Of a stretch of DNA of 41,979 nt, positions 1 through 6,669 are shown piece after piece. Source of the DNA: Hyphomicrobiales bacterium (GTDB lineage: Bacteria; Pseudomonadota; Alphaproteobacteria; Rhizobiales; Rhizobiaceae). The stretch spans positions 1 through 41,979 of the forward strand of contig JAFKJY010000081.1 of the NCBI GenBank assembly GCA_017305835.1, read 5' to 3'. Numbering within the stretch: position 1 is the stretch's first letter; each line of letters begins with the position of its first letter. The position numbers were made by a program, and so were the translations under genes. The notes under the pieces were generated by a model. It did no database searches and was not told where the DNA came from. It saw only the letters and a list, made by a program, of their open reading frames with translations.

Positions 1-147
1 CAGCCGGATCGCCTCTTCCACCGCAATCTCGTCGAACGGGTTCATCGCCATCTTCACGTTCGCAAGCTCGACCCCGCTCCCGTCCCCCTTCACACGAACC
101 TTGACGTTCGCGTCAACAACTCGCTTCACAGGAACTAGGATCTTCAT
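1..147 (-). CDS. etfB: Electron transfer flavoprotein beta subunit, 5' part only
   Basis: Only the first 49 codons are in the window; the gene runs off the left edge. The N-terminus starts [12 protein letters not shown] and continues to [15 protein letters not shown], which is the conserved start of the EtfB/FixA family including the [11 protein letters not shown] signature. EtfB pairs with EtfA to carry electrons from acyl-CoA and related dehydrogenases to ETF-quinone oxidoreductase in the cytoplasm. The ATG at 145-147 (complement) follows a purine-rich GGTGAGAG stretch. Known rhizobial order places etfA next, outside this window. It lies on the same strand as the rhomboid gene but 195 bp away, so it probably has its own promoter. 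Confidence 0.93.
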   Translation of the reverse strand, partial: MKILVPVKRVVDANVKVRVKGDGSGVELANVKMAMNPFDEIAVEEAIRL

Positions 148-286
148 CGCAGCTCTCACCTCTCTGCTGGGGCTCGCGGCCGCCGCTTCGCGCCGCAGCC
201 CGCCGAAGGCTTGCCGGCACCCGACACCGTCGGCAACCGGTCAAATGGGAATGCCTGCACGGAAGGCGCCCGCTCAGGCGGGCGGA

Positions 287-314
287 ACCTATTCACGGCA
301 GCGCGGGGCGTCAA
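287..314 (-). promoter_or_regulatory. Possible sigma70-type promoter for etfB
   Basis: On the minus strand TTGACG (309-314) is followed after 16 bp by ATAGGT (287-292). The -35 is good, the -10 only fair. It lies in the 195-bp gap ahead of etfB. A 7-bp hairpin (267-273 with 278-284, loop TCAG) would fall in the leader. Prediction by eye only. Confidence 0.35.
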
Positions 315-342
315 TATGGTGCACCGCGTCAAACCGTTTGAA

Positions 343-1110
343 TTACTGCCGCCCCCACGGTCCCGACGGCGCGGCGGCCTCGCGCGGGGGCTGCGGCTCG
401 ATGCGCCGGACCGCGCGAGGCGTCACCACCTCGCGGTCGAACAGCGGCACGTCGCGCCGCCGCAGGATCAGCACCAGCGCCGCGCCCGCCAGCGCGCCGC
501 CGACATGGGCGGCGTAGGAAACCTCGTCCTCGCCCATCAGCGCCAGCATGACGACTTGGAAGGCGATCCACAGCGCCAGCGGGATCCAGGCGGGAATGCG
601 CAGCGGAATGCGGCCGAAGGCGAGGATCCAGATCTTCACCTTGGGATGCAGCAGCAGGTAGGCCGCCACGATGCCGGCGATGGCGCCCGACGCGCCGATC
701 AGCGGCGCCTCGGAGGCCGGCGCCAGCAGGCCGTGCACGAAGGCGCCGGCGATCGCGCACAGCAGGTAGAAGACGAGGTAGCGCACATGCCCCATCGCGT
801 CCTCGACATTGTCGCCGAAGGTCCACAGGAACAGCATGTTGCCGGCGATGTGCCAGAAGTCGCCGTGCAGGAAGGCGTAGGTGACGTAGGTCGCCCAGTC
901 GGGCACGGCGGCCAGCTCCGGCGGCCGCTCGGCGATGTCGTGCACGGTGGACGGGATGAAGCCGTATTCGACCGAGGCCATCTGCGCGACGGTCTCGCCG
1001 CCGGCCGAGGTGCCGAGCCAGATCAGCACGTTGGCCGCGATCAGGCCGATCGTCACATATTGCAGCTTGATGTGCTTGAGGTCGTTGAGGTCGTGCAGCG
1101 GTATGAACAT
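343..1110 (-). CDS. Rhomboid family intramembrane serine protease
   Basis: A 255-residue polytopic membrane protein. Rhomboids cleave transmembrane segments of other membrane proteins inside the bilayer with a Ser-His dyad. The nucleophile motif GASGA places the serine at residue 141, and the catalytic histidine is in AHVGG at residue 202. The upstream HGDFWHIAGNM segment (residues 82-92) carries the conserved His and Asn of the oxyanion region. About six membrane helices can be seen, followed by a basic, proline-rich cytoplasmic tail of about 40 residues. It starts 29 bp after the cobalamin adenosyltransferase stop on the same strand, suggesting co-transcription. The substrate cannot be read from the sequence. 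Confidence 0.93.
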   Translation of the reverse strand: MFIPLHDLNDLKHIKLQYVTIGLIAANVLIWLGTSAGGETVAQMASVEYGFIPSTVHDIAERPPELAAVPDWATYVTYAFLHGDFWHIAGNMLFLWTFGDNVEDAMGHVRYLVFYLLCAIAGAFVHGLLAPASEAPLIGASGAIAGIVAAYLLLHPKVKIWILAFGRIPLRIPAWIPLALWIAFQVVMLALMGEDEVSYAAHVGGALAGAALVLILRRRDVPLFDREVVTPRAVRRIEPQPPREAAAPSGPWGRQ

Positions 1111-1139
1111 TCATGCCGCCGGCCGCCGACCGGCCTCCT

Positions 1140-1721
1140 TCACCGGTTGGCCCCCGGTACCCATAGCACATCGGCCTTTCCGTTGTCATTGACGACCCGG
1201 GCGGCCACGAACAGCAGGTCGGAGACGCGGTTGATGTACTGGATCGCCTCGGCCGAGACGGTCTCGCCCTCGCGCTGCGACAGCTCCACGATCAGCCGCT
1301 CGGCCCGCCGCGCCACCGTGCGCGCCACATGCAGCGCGGCCGCCCCCGGCGTGCCGCCCGGCAGCACGAAGGAGCGCAGCGTCTCCAGCCCCTTGTTCAG
1401 GCCGTCGATCTCGCTCTCGACGCGCTTGACCTGCGCCGCCACGATCCGCAGCGGCTCGTAGGAGAGCTTCTCGCCCGTGTCGGGCGTGGCGAGGTCGGCG
1501 CCGAGGTCGAACAGGTCGTTCTGCACGCGGGCGAGGATCGCGTCGACCTCCGGGTGCCAGGCGCGAAGCTGCGTCCGCGCCAGGCCAATCGCCGCGTTCG
1601 CCTCGTCGACGGTGCCGTAGGCCGAGACGCGCAGATCGTATTTCGGCCGCCGCTCGCCGGAGCCAAGCCCCGTCGTGCCGTCGTCGCCGGTGCGCGTGTA
1701 GATCTTGTTGAGGATGACCAT
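1140..1721 (-). CDS. pduO: PduO-type ATP:cob(I)alamin adenosyltransferase
   Basis: A 193-residue cytoplasmic enzyme that transfers the adenosyl group of ATP to cob(I)alamin, making coenzyme B12. The N-terminal ATP-binding motif TRTGDDGTTGL (residues 9-19) and the later RRAERLIVEL and NRVSDLLF segments are hallmarks of the PduO/MMAB family rather than the CobA/CobO type. The ATG at 1721 has a strong AGGAGG 7 bp upstream. Its leader contains a degenerate repeat element, and the HIG1-type gene is just beyond. In rhizobia this gene commonly sits near etfB/etfA, as here. Other names used are mmaB and cobO; family assignment is firm, symbol less so. Confidence 0.92.
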   Translation of the reverse strand: MVILNKIYTRTGDDGTTGLGSGERRPKYDLRVSAYGTVDEANAAIGLARTQLRAWHPEVDAILARVQNDLFDLGADLATPDTGEKLSYEPLRIVAAQVKRVESEIDGLNKGLETLRSFVLPGGTPGAAALHVARTVARRAERLIVELSQREGETVSAEAIQYINRVSDLLFVAARVVNDNGKADVLWVPGANR

Positions 1722-1734
1722 GGGATGCCTCCTG

Positions 1735-1832
1735 GAGCATGCCGCCCGAAAGTGGGACCCGGTTTCGGGGCAGCGACATGCGTAAAACAGGAACTCAAAG
1801 CACGTCGCCTGATTCCGGCTGGACGCGATTCA
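1735..1832 (-). repeat. Degenerate rhizobial palindromic intergenic repeat
   Basis: The stretch from GAGCATGCCGCCCGAAAGTG through CCGGTTTCGGGGCAGCGACA to the CACGTCGCCTGATTCCGGCT part matches, from memory, a very common intergenic repeat of Rhizobium, Mesorhizobium and Brucella relatives (consensus recalled as CATGTCGCCCGAAAAGTGGG followed later by a GCGTCGCGTGAATC core). Internal pairing CCCGAAA/TTTCGGG (1745-1751 with 1763-1769) gives a hairpin. The HIG1 gene's stop codon lies at its edge. No search was run. Confidence 0.6.
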
Positions 1833-2027
1833 CGGCCCGCGGCCGCTGAACCACAGCGCCAGCATGATGAAGATCAGCGCCACGAACTGCAGCGCCACGC
1901 GCGCCTGCATCAGCTTGTTGGACGTGTTGCCCGAGCCGCCGCGCATCATGTTGATGAGGCCGCGCAGCAGCACGATCACCACGGCGATCATCACCAGTAT
2001 GGCAATGATGTTGAATACGGTCGACAT
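1830..2027 (-). CDS. Small twin-transmembrane HIG1-type protein
   Basis: A 65-residue inner-membrane protein with two predicted helices (about residues 5-25 and 44-62) separated by a short loop holding MRGGSGNTSNKLMQARVALQ. Small proteins of this layout, with an RGG-type loop and the MQARV/LQ segment at the start of helix two, are annotated as twin transmembrane helix/HIG1-domain proteins in alphaproteobacteria. Mitochondrial HIG1 proteins associate with respiratory complexes; a comparable role here is inference. The ATG at 2027 is the first gene of the leftward set and faces the yihY-like gene divergently. Confidence 0.82.
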   Translation of the reverse strand: MSTVFNIIAILVMIAVVIVLLRGLINMMRGGSGNTSNKLMQARVALQFVALIFIMLALWFSGRGP

Positions 2028-2164
2028 GGGTTCTTCTTTCGTTGTGGGCGCGCCCGGTTCGGCGGCGGGCGGCCGGTGGCGACGGGCCGCAGGCGATCGC
2101 GCCTTGCCTTCGCGGCGAAAGCCTTCACATATTCCCCGCGAGGAAACAATCGAGTGGCCGGCCC

Positions 2165-3028
2165 TTGCGCAGAATTGTCGCCGTCAGACGCGTGCTCGCC
2201 GACGCATTGGGCCATTTCGACGCCGACGACGGCTGGTCCATGGCCAGCCATCTGGCGATCACCGCGCTGATGGCGCTGTTCCCGTTCCTGATCTTCGCCA
2301 CGGCGCTGGCAAGCTTCCTCGGCGCGAAGGCCTTCGCCGACACCGCCGTGCACCTCGTCTTCGACACCTGGCCCGACCAGATCGCCCAGCCGATCGCGCG
2401 CGAGGTGGTCAACGTGCTGACCATCCCGCGCGGCGACTTCCTCACCCTTTCGGTCGTCATCGCCGCCGTCTTCGCCTCCAACGGCATCGAGGCGCTGCGC
2501 ACCTCGCTCAACCGCGCTTACCGCGTCGCCGAGGACCGCTCCTTCGTCTACCGCCGGCTGCAGAGCCTCGCCTTCGTCTTCATCGCCACGCTCTCCTTCC
2601 TGGCGATCAGCGTGCTGCTGGTGCTGGCGCCCCTGGTCGTCCACATCGCGCTCCGCGCCATGCCCTGGCTGGAGCCCTACATGGGCACCATCACGCTGTG
2701 GCGCTACATCATCGCCTCGGCGGTGATCCTGTCGGCGCTGGTCATCGTCCACATGTGGCTGCCGGCGGGCCGCCGCCGCCTGATCGACATCGCCCCCGGC
2801 ATCGTCTTCACCATCGCGGCCTGGGTCGCCGGCTCGTCGATGTTCGCCGCCTATCTGGAGCGCTTCTCGTCCTACACCGCCACCTATGCTGGGCTGGCCT
2901 CGATCATGATCGCCGTCGTCTTCCTCTACATCGTCTCGGCGATCTTCATCCTCGGCGGCGAGCTCAACGCCGCGATCGGGCGCTATGTCGAGGCGCGCGC
3001 CCGCGTCGCGCCGGCGGCCGACGGCTGA
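2165..3028 (+). CDS. YihY/BrkB family integral membrane protein
   Basis: About 287 residues, with hydrophobic segments spread through the chain and the family pattern FPFLIFATALASFLGA near the start, then ASNGIEALRTSLNRAYRV and a terminal AIFILGGELNAAIGRY, typical of YihY/virulence factor BrkB proteins. Their molecular role is unsettled; the old label ribonuclease BN is wrong. The start chosen is TTG at 2165 (M-RRIVAVRRVLADALG), because the first in-frame ATG in the conserved region (2237) would cut the conserved N-terminus and the longer frame to 2042 looks unconserved. No strong ribosome site is visible, so the start is uncertain. The last 46 bp overlap the EamA gene tail to tail. Confidence 0.85.
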   Translation: MRRIVAVRRVLADALGHFDADDGWSMASHLAITALMALFPFLIFATALASFLGAKAFADTAVHLVFDTWPDQIAQPIAREVVNVLTIPRGDFLTLSVVIAAVFASNGIEALRTSLNRAYRVAEDRSFVYRRLQSLAFVFIATLSFLAISVLLVLAPLVVHIALRAMPWLEPYMGTITLWRYIIASAVILSALVIVHMWLPAGRRRLIDIAPGIVFTIAAWVAGSSMFAAYLERFSSYTATYAGLASIMIAVVFLYIVSAIFILGGELNAAIGRYVEARARVAPAADG

Positions 3029-3891
3029 GCCGGCGCCTGCGTGGCGAGCGCCACGCCCGCCGTCGTCACCGCCATGCCGAGGAGCTGGAACAGCGTCAGG
3101 CTCTCGCCGAACAGCGCCCAGGCCATCAGCGCCGTCACCACCGGCACCAGGTAGAACAGCGAGGCGACGCGGGCGACCGCGCCGCGCCGGATCAGGTACA
3201 TCAGGAGGAAGATCGCGCCGATCGACAGCACCAGCACCAGCCAGGCGAGCGCGAAGAACAGCTCCGGGTCGGGCGTGAACGCGCCCGTCTCGAAGGCCGC
3301 CGCCAGCGCCACCATCGGCACTGCCCCGCCGAGATACTGCCACATGGTCGCCGTCACCAGGTCGCCCTCGGCCACGAACCGCTTCTGCCACACCGTGCCG
3401 GCGCTCATCGCCAGCACCGCGACGATGCTTGCCGCGAGATTGGCCGCGCTCACCTCGCCCGCGCCGAGCGAGAATTTCGGCGCCAGCACCATCGCCACGC
3501 CGGCGAAGCCGATCCCCAGCCCCGCCCAGTGGCGCGGCAGCACCTTCTCGCCGAGCGCGGCACCCGCCATCAGCGCCGTGATCAGCGGCTGCAGCCCCAC
3601 CACCAGCGCCGACAGCCCGGCCGGCATGCCGTTGTGGACGGCCCAGAACACGCCGCCCAGATAGACGCCGTGCATCAGCACCCCCGCGATCGCTGCGTTG
3701 AGCGCCGAGCGCGGCGACAGCCGGCCGCGCCGGAACACCAGCACCACGCCGGCGAGGATCGCGAAGGCGATGCCGAACCGCGCCGCCAGGAAGGCGAAGG
3801 GCTCGGCATGGGGCATCGCGTAGCGCGCGCCGATGAAGCCGGTCGCCCACAGGACGACGAACAGAGCGGGGGCGAAGCGTGTGGCGTTCAT
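2983..3891 (-). CDS. EamA/DMT superfamily transporter
   Basis: A 302-residue inner-membrane protein with about ten hydrophobic helices arranged as two EamA repeats. The opening ALFVVLWATGFIGARY and the GLQPLITALMAG and YLVPVVTALMAW segments, one in each half, are typical of drug/metabolite transporters of the RhaT/YdcZ/EamA type, which export or take up amino acids, nucleotides or drugs. The substrate cannot be predicted. Start placed at ATG 3891 (MNATRFAPALF); a longer in-frame extension adds an Arg-rich stretch unlike the family. The 3' end overlaps the YihY gene by 46 bp on the opposite strand. Confidence 0.87.
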   Translation of the reverse strand: MNATRFAPALFVVLWATGFIGARYAMPHAEPFAFLAARFGIAFAILAGVVLVFRRGRLSPRSALNAAIAGVLMHGVYLGGVFWAVHNGMPAGLSALVVGLQPLITALMAGAALGEKVLPRHWAGLGIGFAGVAMVLAPKFSLGAGEVSAANLAASIVAVLAMSAGTVWQKRFVAEGDLVTATMWQYLGGAVPMVALAAAFETGAFTPDPELFFALAWLVLVLSIGAIFLLMYLIRRGAVARVASLFYLVPVVTALMAWALFGESLTLFQLLGMAVTTAGVALATQAPAQPSAAGATRARAST

Positions 3892-4040
3892 GCGAAGGCG
3901 GCTTTCGGGCGGACGGGGCAGGCGGCGCATCCGTCTAGTCTTCCCGGCCGCCGCAAGCAAAGCGAAAGATTTTTGTGCCACCTTCAGCCGGATTGAACGG
4001 GTCCGCCGCCGGCGGCCCGTGCGTGCGCGAGGCAGACCCG

Positions 4041-4331
4041 ATGCTCTGGAACATCGACGCCGGCTGGTTCATCATGGCCTTCGGGACCGTCGCCGGCGTG
4101 TCCTACATGATGGCGCTGATGATGGAATCCTCGATCGGCAAGGAGGGCTACGGCCCGTTCCTGCACGCGACCTTCATCACCGGCGGCTTCTTCCTCGCCA
4201 TCCTCGGCGCCAACTACCAGGGCATCAACCTAGCCGACCTCAAATGGGCGCTCGTCTATGGCGGCGCCGGCGCCTTCGCCACCATGCTGGCGATGCTGCT
4301 CCTGCGCGCCGTCGTCGTGCGCCTGAGCTGA
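4041..4331 (+). CDS. Small integral membrane protein of unknown function
   Basis: A 96-residue protein that I do not recognise by function. It starts MLWNIDAGWFIMAFGTVAG, with a GAGG ribosome site about 8 bp before the ATG at 4041; the longer frame from 3975 adds a polar unconserved leader. Three helices are seen (about residues 8-28, 44-62 and 70-92), with a short acidic and glycine-rich loop between the first two. It ends one base before the convergent gluQ stop codon. Codon use matches its neighbours, so it is probably a genuine lineage-conserved gene. Confidence 0.72.
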   Translation: MLWNIDAGWFIMAFGTVAGVSYMMALMMESSIGKEGYGPFLHATFITGGFFLAILGANYQGINLADLKWALVYGGAGAFATMLAMLLLRAVVVRLS

Positions 4332-4332
4332 T

Positions 4333-5208
4333 CTAGAGCCCCACCATCCGCCTGACGTCGGCCGGCGTCACGCCCGCCGCGCGCAGCGCCGCGATGCCGG
4401 TGTCGCGCCGGCTCTTCGACAGCTTGCGGCCATCCTCGCCGAGCATCAGCTCGTGATGGAAATAGGCCGGCGGCGACAGTCCCATCAGTTCCTGCAGCAG
4501 CCGCTGCACCGAGGTCGCATGGAACAGGTCGCGGCCGCGCACCACCTCGGTGATGCCCTGCAGCGCGTCGTCGACCACCACCGACAGATGGTAGCTCGAC
4601 GGCACCTCCTTGCGCGCCAGCACGACGTCGCCCCACTGGGCCGGATCGGCGGCGATGCGGCCCGTCTCGCCCTCCGGCCCGCGGCCGCGCTCCTCCCAGT
4701 CGAGCGGCGCGCCGGCGCGCGCCATCGCGGCCTCCATGTCGAGCCGCCAGGCGAACGGCTCGCCAGCCTCGATGCGCCGCCGCCGCTCGCGCCGCGACAG
4801 CTTGCGGTCGAGGCCGGGATAGAGCGGCACGCCGTCGGGATCGTGCCGCCAGTGGTGGCCGGCGGCTTCCGCTTCCGCGATGTGGCCGCGCACTTCGCCG
4901 CGCGTCATGAAGGCCGGGTAGACCAGCCCCTCGTCGGCCAGCGCCTCGAGTGCCGCGCGATAGTCGTCGAAATGCTCCGACTGCCGCCGCACCGGCCTCT
5001 CCCATTCGATGCCCAGCCAGGCGAGGTCGTCGTAGATGGCCTGCTCGAACGCGGGCGTGCAGCGGGTCGTGTCGATGTCCTCGATCCTGAGCAGGAAGCG
5101 GCCGCCGGCCGCCTGCGCGCGGTCGAAGTTGAGCAGCGCCGAATGGGCGTGGCCGAGATGCAGCTCGCCGTTGGGGCTGGGCGCGAAGCGGAAGACGGGG
5201 CGGCTCAT
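4333..5208 (-). CDS. gluQ: Glutamyl-Q tRNA(Asp) synthetase
   Basis: A 291-residue truncated paralogue of glutamyl-tRNA synthetase that charges glutamate onto queuosine at the wobble base of tRNA(Asp). It has the class I catalytic core only: the HIGH signature is HLGH at residues 17-20 and the KMSKS loop is KLSKS at 262-266, with FAPSPNGELHLGH at the start and RIEDIDTTRC following. It lacks the anticodon-binding domain, as expected. The region that holds zinc cysteines in the E. coli enzyme reads PAFMTRGEVRGH here without cysteines, so this copy appears to be a zinc-less variant. Divergent from the glycosylase gene. Confidence 0.95.
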   Translation of the reverse strand: MSRPVFRFAPSPNGELHLGHAHSALLNFDRAQAAGGRFLLRIEDIDTTRCTPAFEQAIYDDLAWLGIEWERPVRRQSEHFDDYRAALEALADEGLVYPAFMTRGEVRGHIAEAEAAGHHWRHDPDGVPLYPGLDRKLSRRERRRRIEAGEPFAWRLDMEAAMARAGAPLDWEERGRGPEGETGRIAADPAQWGDVVLARKEVPSSYHLSVVVDDALQGITEVVRGRDLFHATSVQRLLQELMGLSPPAYFHHELMLGEDGRKLSKSRRDTGIAALRAAGVTPADVRRMVGL

Positions 5209-5315
5209 TGTGGGGCGGGGCTGTCAGGAGCGTGCGTGAAACGGATTGTAGCGCCGGGCGGCGGGTTGCTAGTTTGCATGCCCGCGACCGGCAGGCGAGG
5301 CATGTAGGAACGAAA

Positions 5316-5960
5316 TTGCGGCGGATCGAGAGCCTCGACGACATCGCCGAAGGGCTGGCGGCACTGGTCAGCGCCGATCCCCGGCTGGCGCCGGTGGTGG
5401 CGCGTGCCGGCGAGGTGCCGCTGCGCCGCACGCCGTCCGGCTTCGCCAGCCTCGCTGCAATCATCGTCTCGCAGCAGGTCTCGCGCGCTTCCGCCGACGC
5501 CATCTTCGGCCGCCTGACCCGGCTGCTCGACCCGTTCACCCCGCAGGCCCTGCTCGAAAGCGGCGACGCGCTGTTCCGCGAGGCCGGCCTGTCGCGGCCG
5601 AAGCAGGCGACGCTGCTCGCCATCGCCGCCGAGGTCGCCGGGCGCGGGCTCGACCTCGACGCGCTGTGCGGCCTCGACCCGGCGGACGCGATAGCGCGGC
5701 TGACGGCGATCCGCGGCGTCGGCCCGTGGACGGCGGAGATCTACCTGCTGTTTTCGGCCGGCCATCCCGACATCTTCCCGGCCGGCGATCTCGCCCTCCA
5801 GGTCGCCGCGGCGGAAGCCTTCGGGCTCGACGCGCGGCCGCCCGCGCGGCAGCTCTACGCGATGGCCGAATCATGGTCGCCCTGGCGCGGCGTGGCGGCC
5901 CGGCTGCTGTGGGCCTACTACCGGGAATTGAAGGGCCGCGAGGGCGCGCCGCCGGGCTGA
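5316..5960 (+). CDS. DNA-3-methyladenine glycosylase (AlkA-like, HhH-GPD)
   Basis: A 214-residue base-excision repair enzyme removing alkylated purines. The helix-hairpin-helix is LTAIRGVGPWTAEI (about 129-142) and the catalytic aspartate is D158 in FPAGDLALQ. The QQVS motif near residues 53-56 and the SPWRGVAARLLW stretch near the C-terminus match the AlkA/DNA-3-methyladenine glycosylase II group; it lacks the N-terminal Ada-type and TBP-like extension of E. coli AlkA. Start chosen at TTG 5316 with AGGA 7 bp upstream (M-RRIESLDDIAEGL); the longer frame from 5208 would overlap the gluQ start codon and looks unconserved. Confidence 0.9.
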   Translation: MRRIESLDDIAEGLAALVSADPRLAPVVARAGEVPLRRTPSGFASLAAIIVSQQVSRASADAIFGRLTRLLDPFTPQALLESGDALFREAGLSRPKQATLLAIAAEVAGRGLDLDALCGLDPADAIARLTAIRGVGPWTAEIYLLFSAGHPDIFPAGDLALQVAAAEAFGLDARPPARQLYAMAESWSPWRGVAARLLWAYYRELKGREGAPPG

Positions 5961-6000
5961 GCCCCGAAAAATCCACCGCAAACCCGTCGATTTGCGGGGC
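5961..6000 (+). terminator. Possible terminator hairpin after the glycosylase gene
   Basis: CCGCAAA (5976-5982) pairs with TTTGCGG (5991-5997), and GCCCCG (5961-5966) can pair with CGGGGC (5995-6000) as an alternative. The hairpin starts right after the stop codon, but it is followed by GCTTTT only some 10 bases later, so it is not a textbook terminator. Confidence 0.35.
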
Positions 6001-6019
6001 TTCGCGCTGCTTTTGCCGC

Positions 6020-6048
6020 TTCACAATCCCGTCACGTCGGGCTTACAT
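6020..6048 (+). promoter_or_regulatory. Possible sigma70-type promoter for the HNH gene
   Basis: TTCACA (6020-6025), 17 bp, TTACAT (6043-6048), followed by ATTATTG. It lies 42 bp before the GTG start of the HNH gene in an otherwise G+C-rich gap of 130 bp. Judged by eye. Confidence 0.4.
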
Positions 6049-6090
6049 TATTGCGTTGTTGCGCCGTCGAACCAACCCGGGAGATGAGGA

Positions 6091-6648
6091 GTGACGATCG
6101 CAGTCTCGCCGGAAGGGTTGCCCGCTCTGGTGCTGAATGCGGACTATCGGCCGCTGAGCTACTACCCGCTGTCGCTGTGGTCGTGGCAGGACGCCATCAA
6201 GGCCGTCTTCCTCGACCGGGTGAACATCGTGGCGGAGTACGATCACGCGGTCTCCTCGCCGTCGTTCTCGATGCGGCTGCCCTCGGTGGTCAGCCTCAAG
6301 ACCTTCGTCAAGCCGTCGCGCCATCCTGCCTTCACACGCTTCAACGTGTTCCTGCGCGACCGCTTCCAGTGCCAGTATTGCGGCACGCATGACGACCTGA
6401 CCTTCGACCACGTCATCCCCCGCCGCTGCGGCGGCGCCACCACCTGGGACAACGTCGTGGCAGCCTGCTCGGCCTGCAACCTGCGGAAAGGCGGCCTGCT
6501 GCCGCAGCACGCCAGGATGTGGCCGATGCAGAAGCCCTTCCAGCCGACCGTCAACGACCTCCACAACAACGGCCGGCTGTTCCCCCCGAACTACCTGCAC
6601 GAAAGCTGGATGGACTACCTCTACTGGGACGTCGAGCTGGAGCCGTAG
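6091..6648 (+). CDS. HNH endonuclease family protein
   Basis: A 185-residue cytoplasmic protein with an HNH nuclease domain in its C-terminal half. Paired zinc cysteines are CQYC (94-97) and CSAC (126-129), the core is FDHVIPR with D106-H107, then WDNVVAACSACNLRKG, matching the HNH_5 family. The N-terminal PALVLNADYRPLSYYPLSLW segment is characteristic of a chromosomal subfamily widely conserved in alphaproteobacteria and not tied to restriction systems. Start is GTG 6091, with AGGA directly ahead; conservation of TIAVSPEGLPALVLNADYR supports it. No methylase or phage genes are nearby, so a housekeeping role is more likely than defence. Confidence 0.9.
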   Translation: MTIAVSPEGLPALVLNADYRPLSYYPLSLWSWQDAIKAVFLDRVNIVAEYDHAVSSPSFSMRLPSVVSLKTFVKPSRHPAFTRFNVFLRDRFQCQYCGTHDDLTFDHVIPRRCGGATTWDNVVAACSACNLRKGGLLPQHARMWPMQKPFQPTVNDLHNNGRLFPPNYLHESWMDYLYWDVELEP

Positions 6649-6669
6649 ACGGCGGCGGCTTCGGGCGAG

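Noticed and set aside
267..284. 7-bp hairpin after the rhomboid gene
   Set aside because: No T-run on either strand, so not a convincing terminator; left as a leader hairpin of etfB.
1864..3996. Very long open frame of 710 codons on the plus strand
   Set aside because: Arg/His-rich composition across several real genes; a typical antisense artefact of high G+C DNA.
6091..6648. HNH protein as part of a restriction or phage defence system
   Set aside because: No methylase, ATPase or phage genes nearby and the subfamily is chromosomal and conserved.
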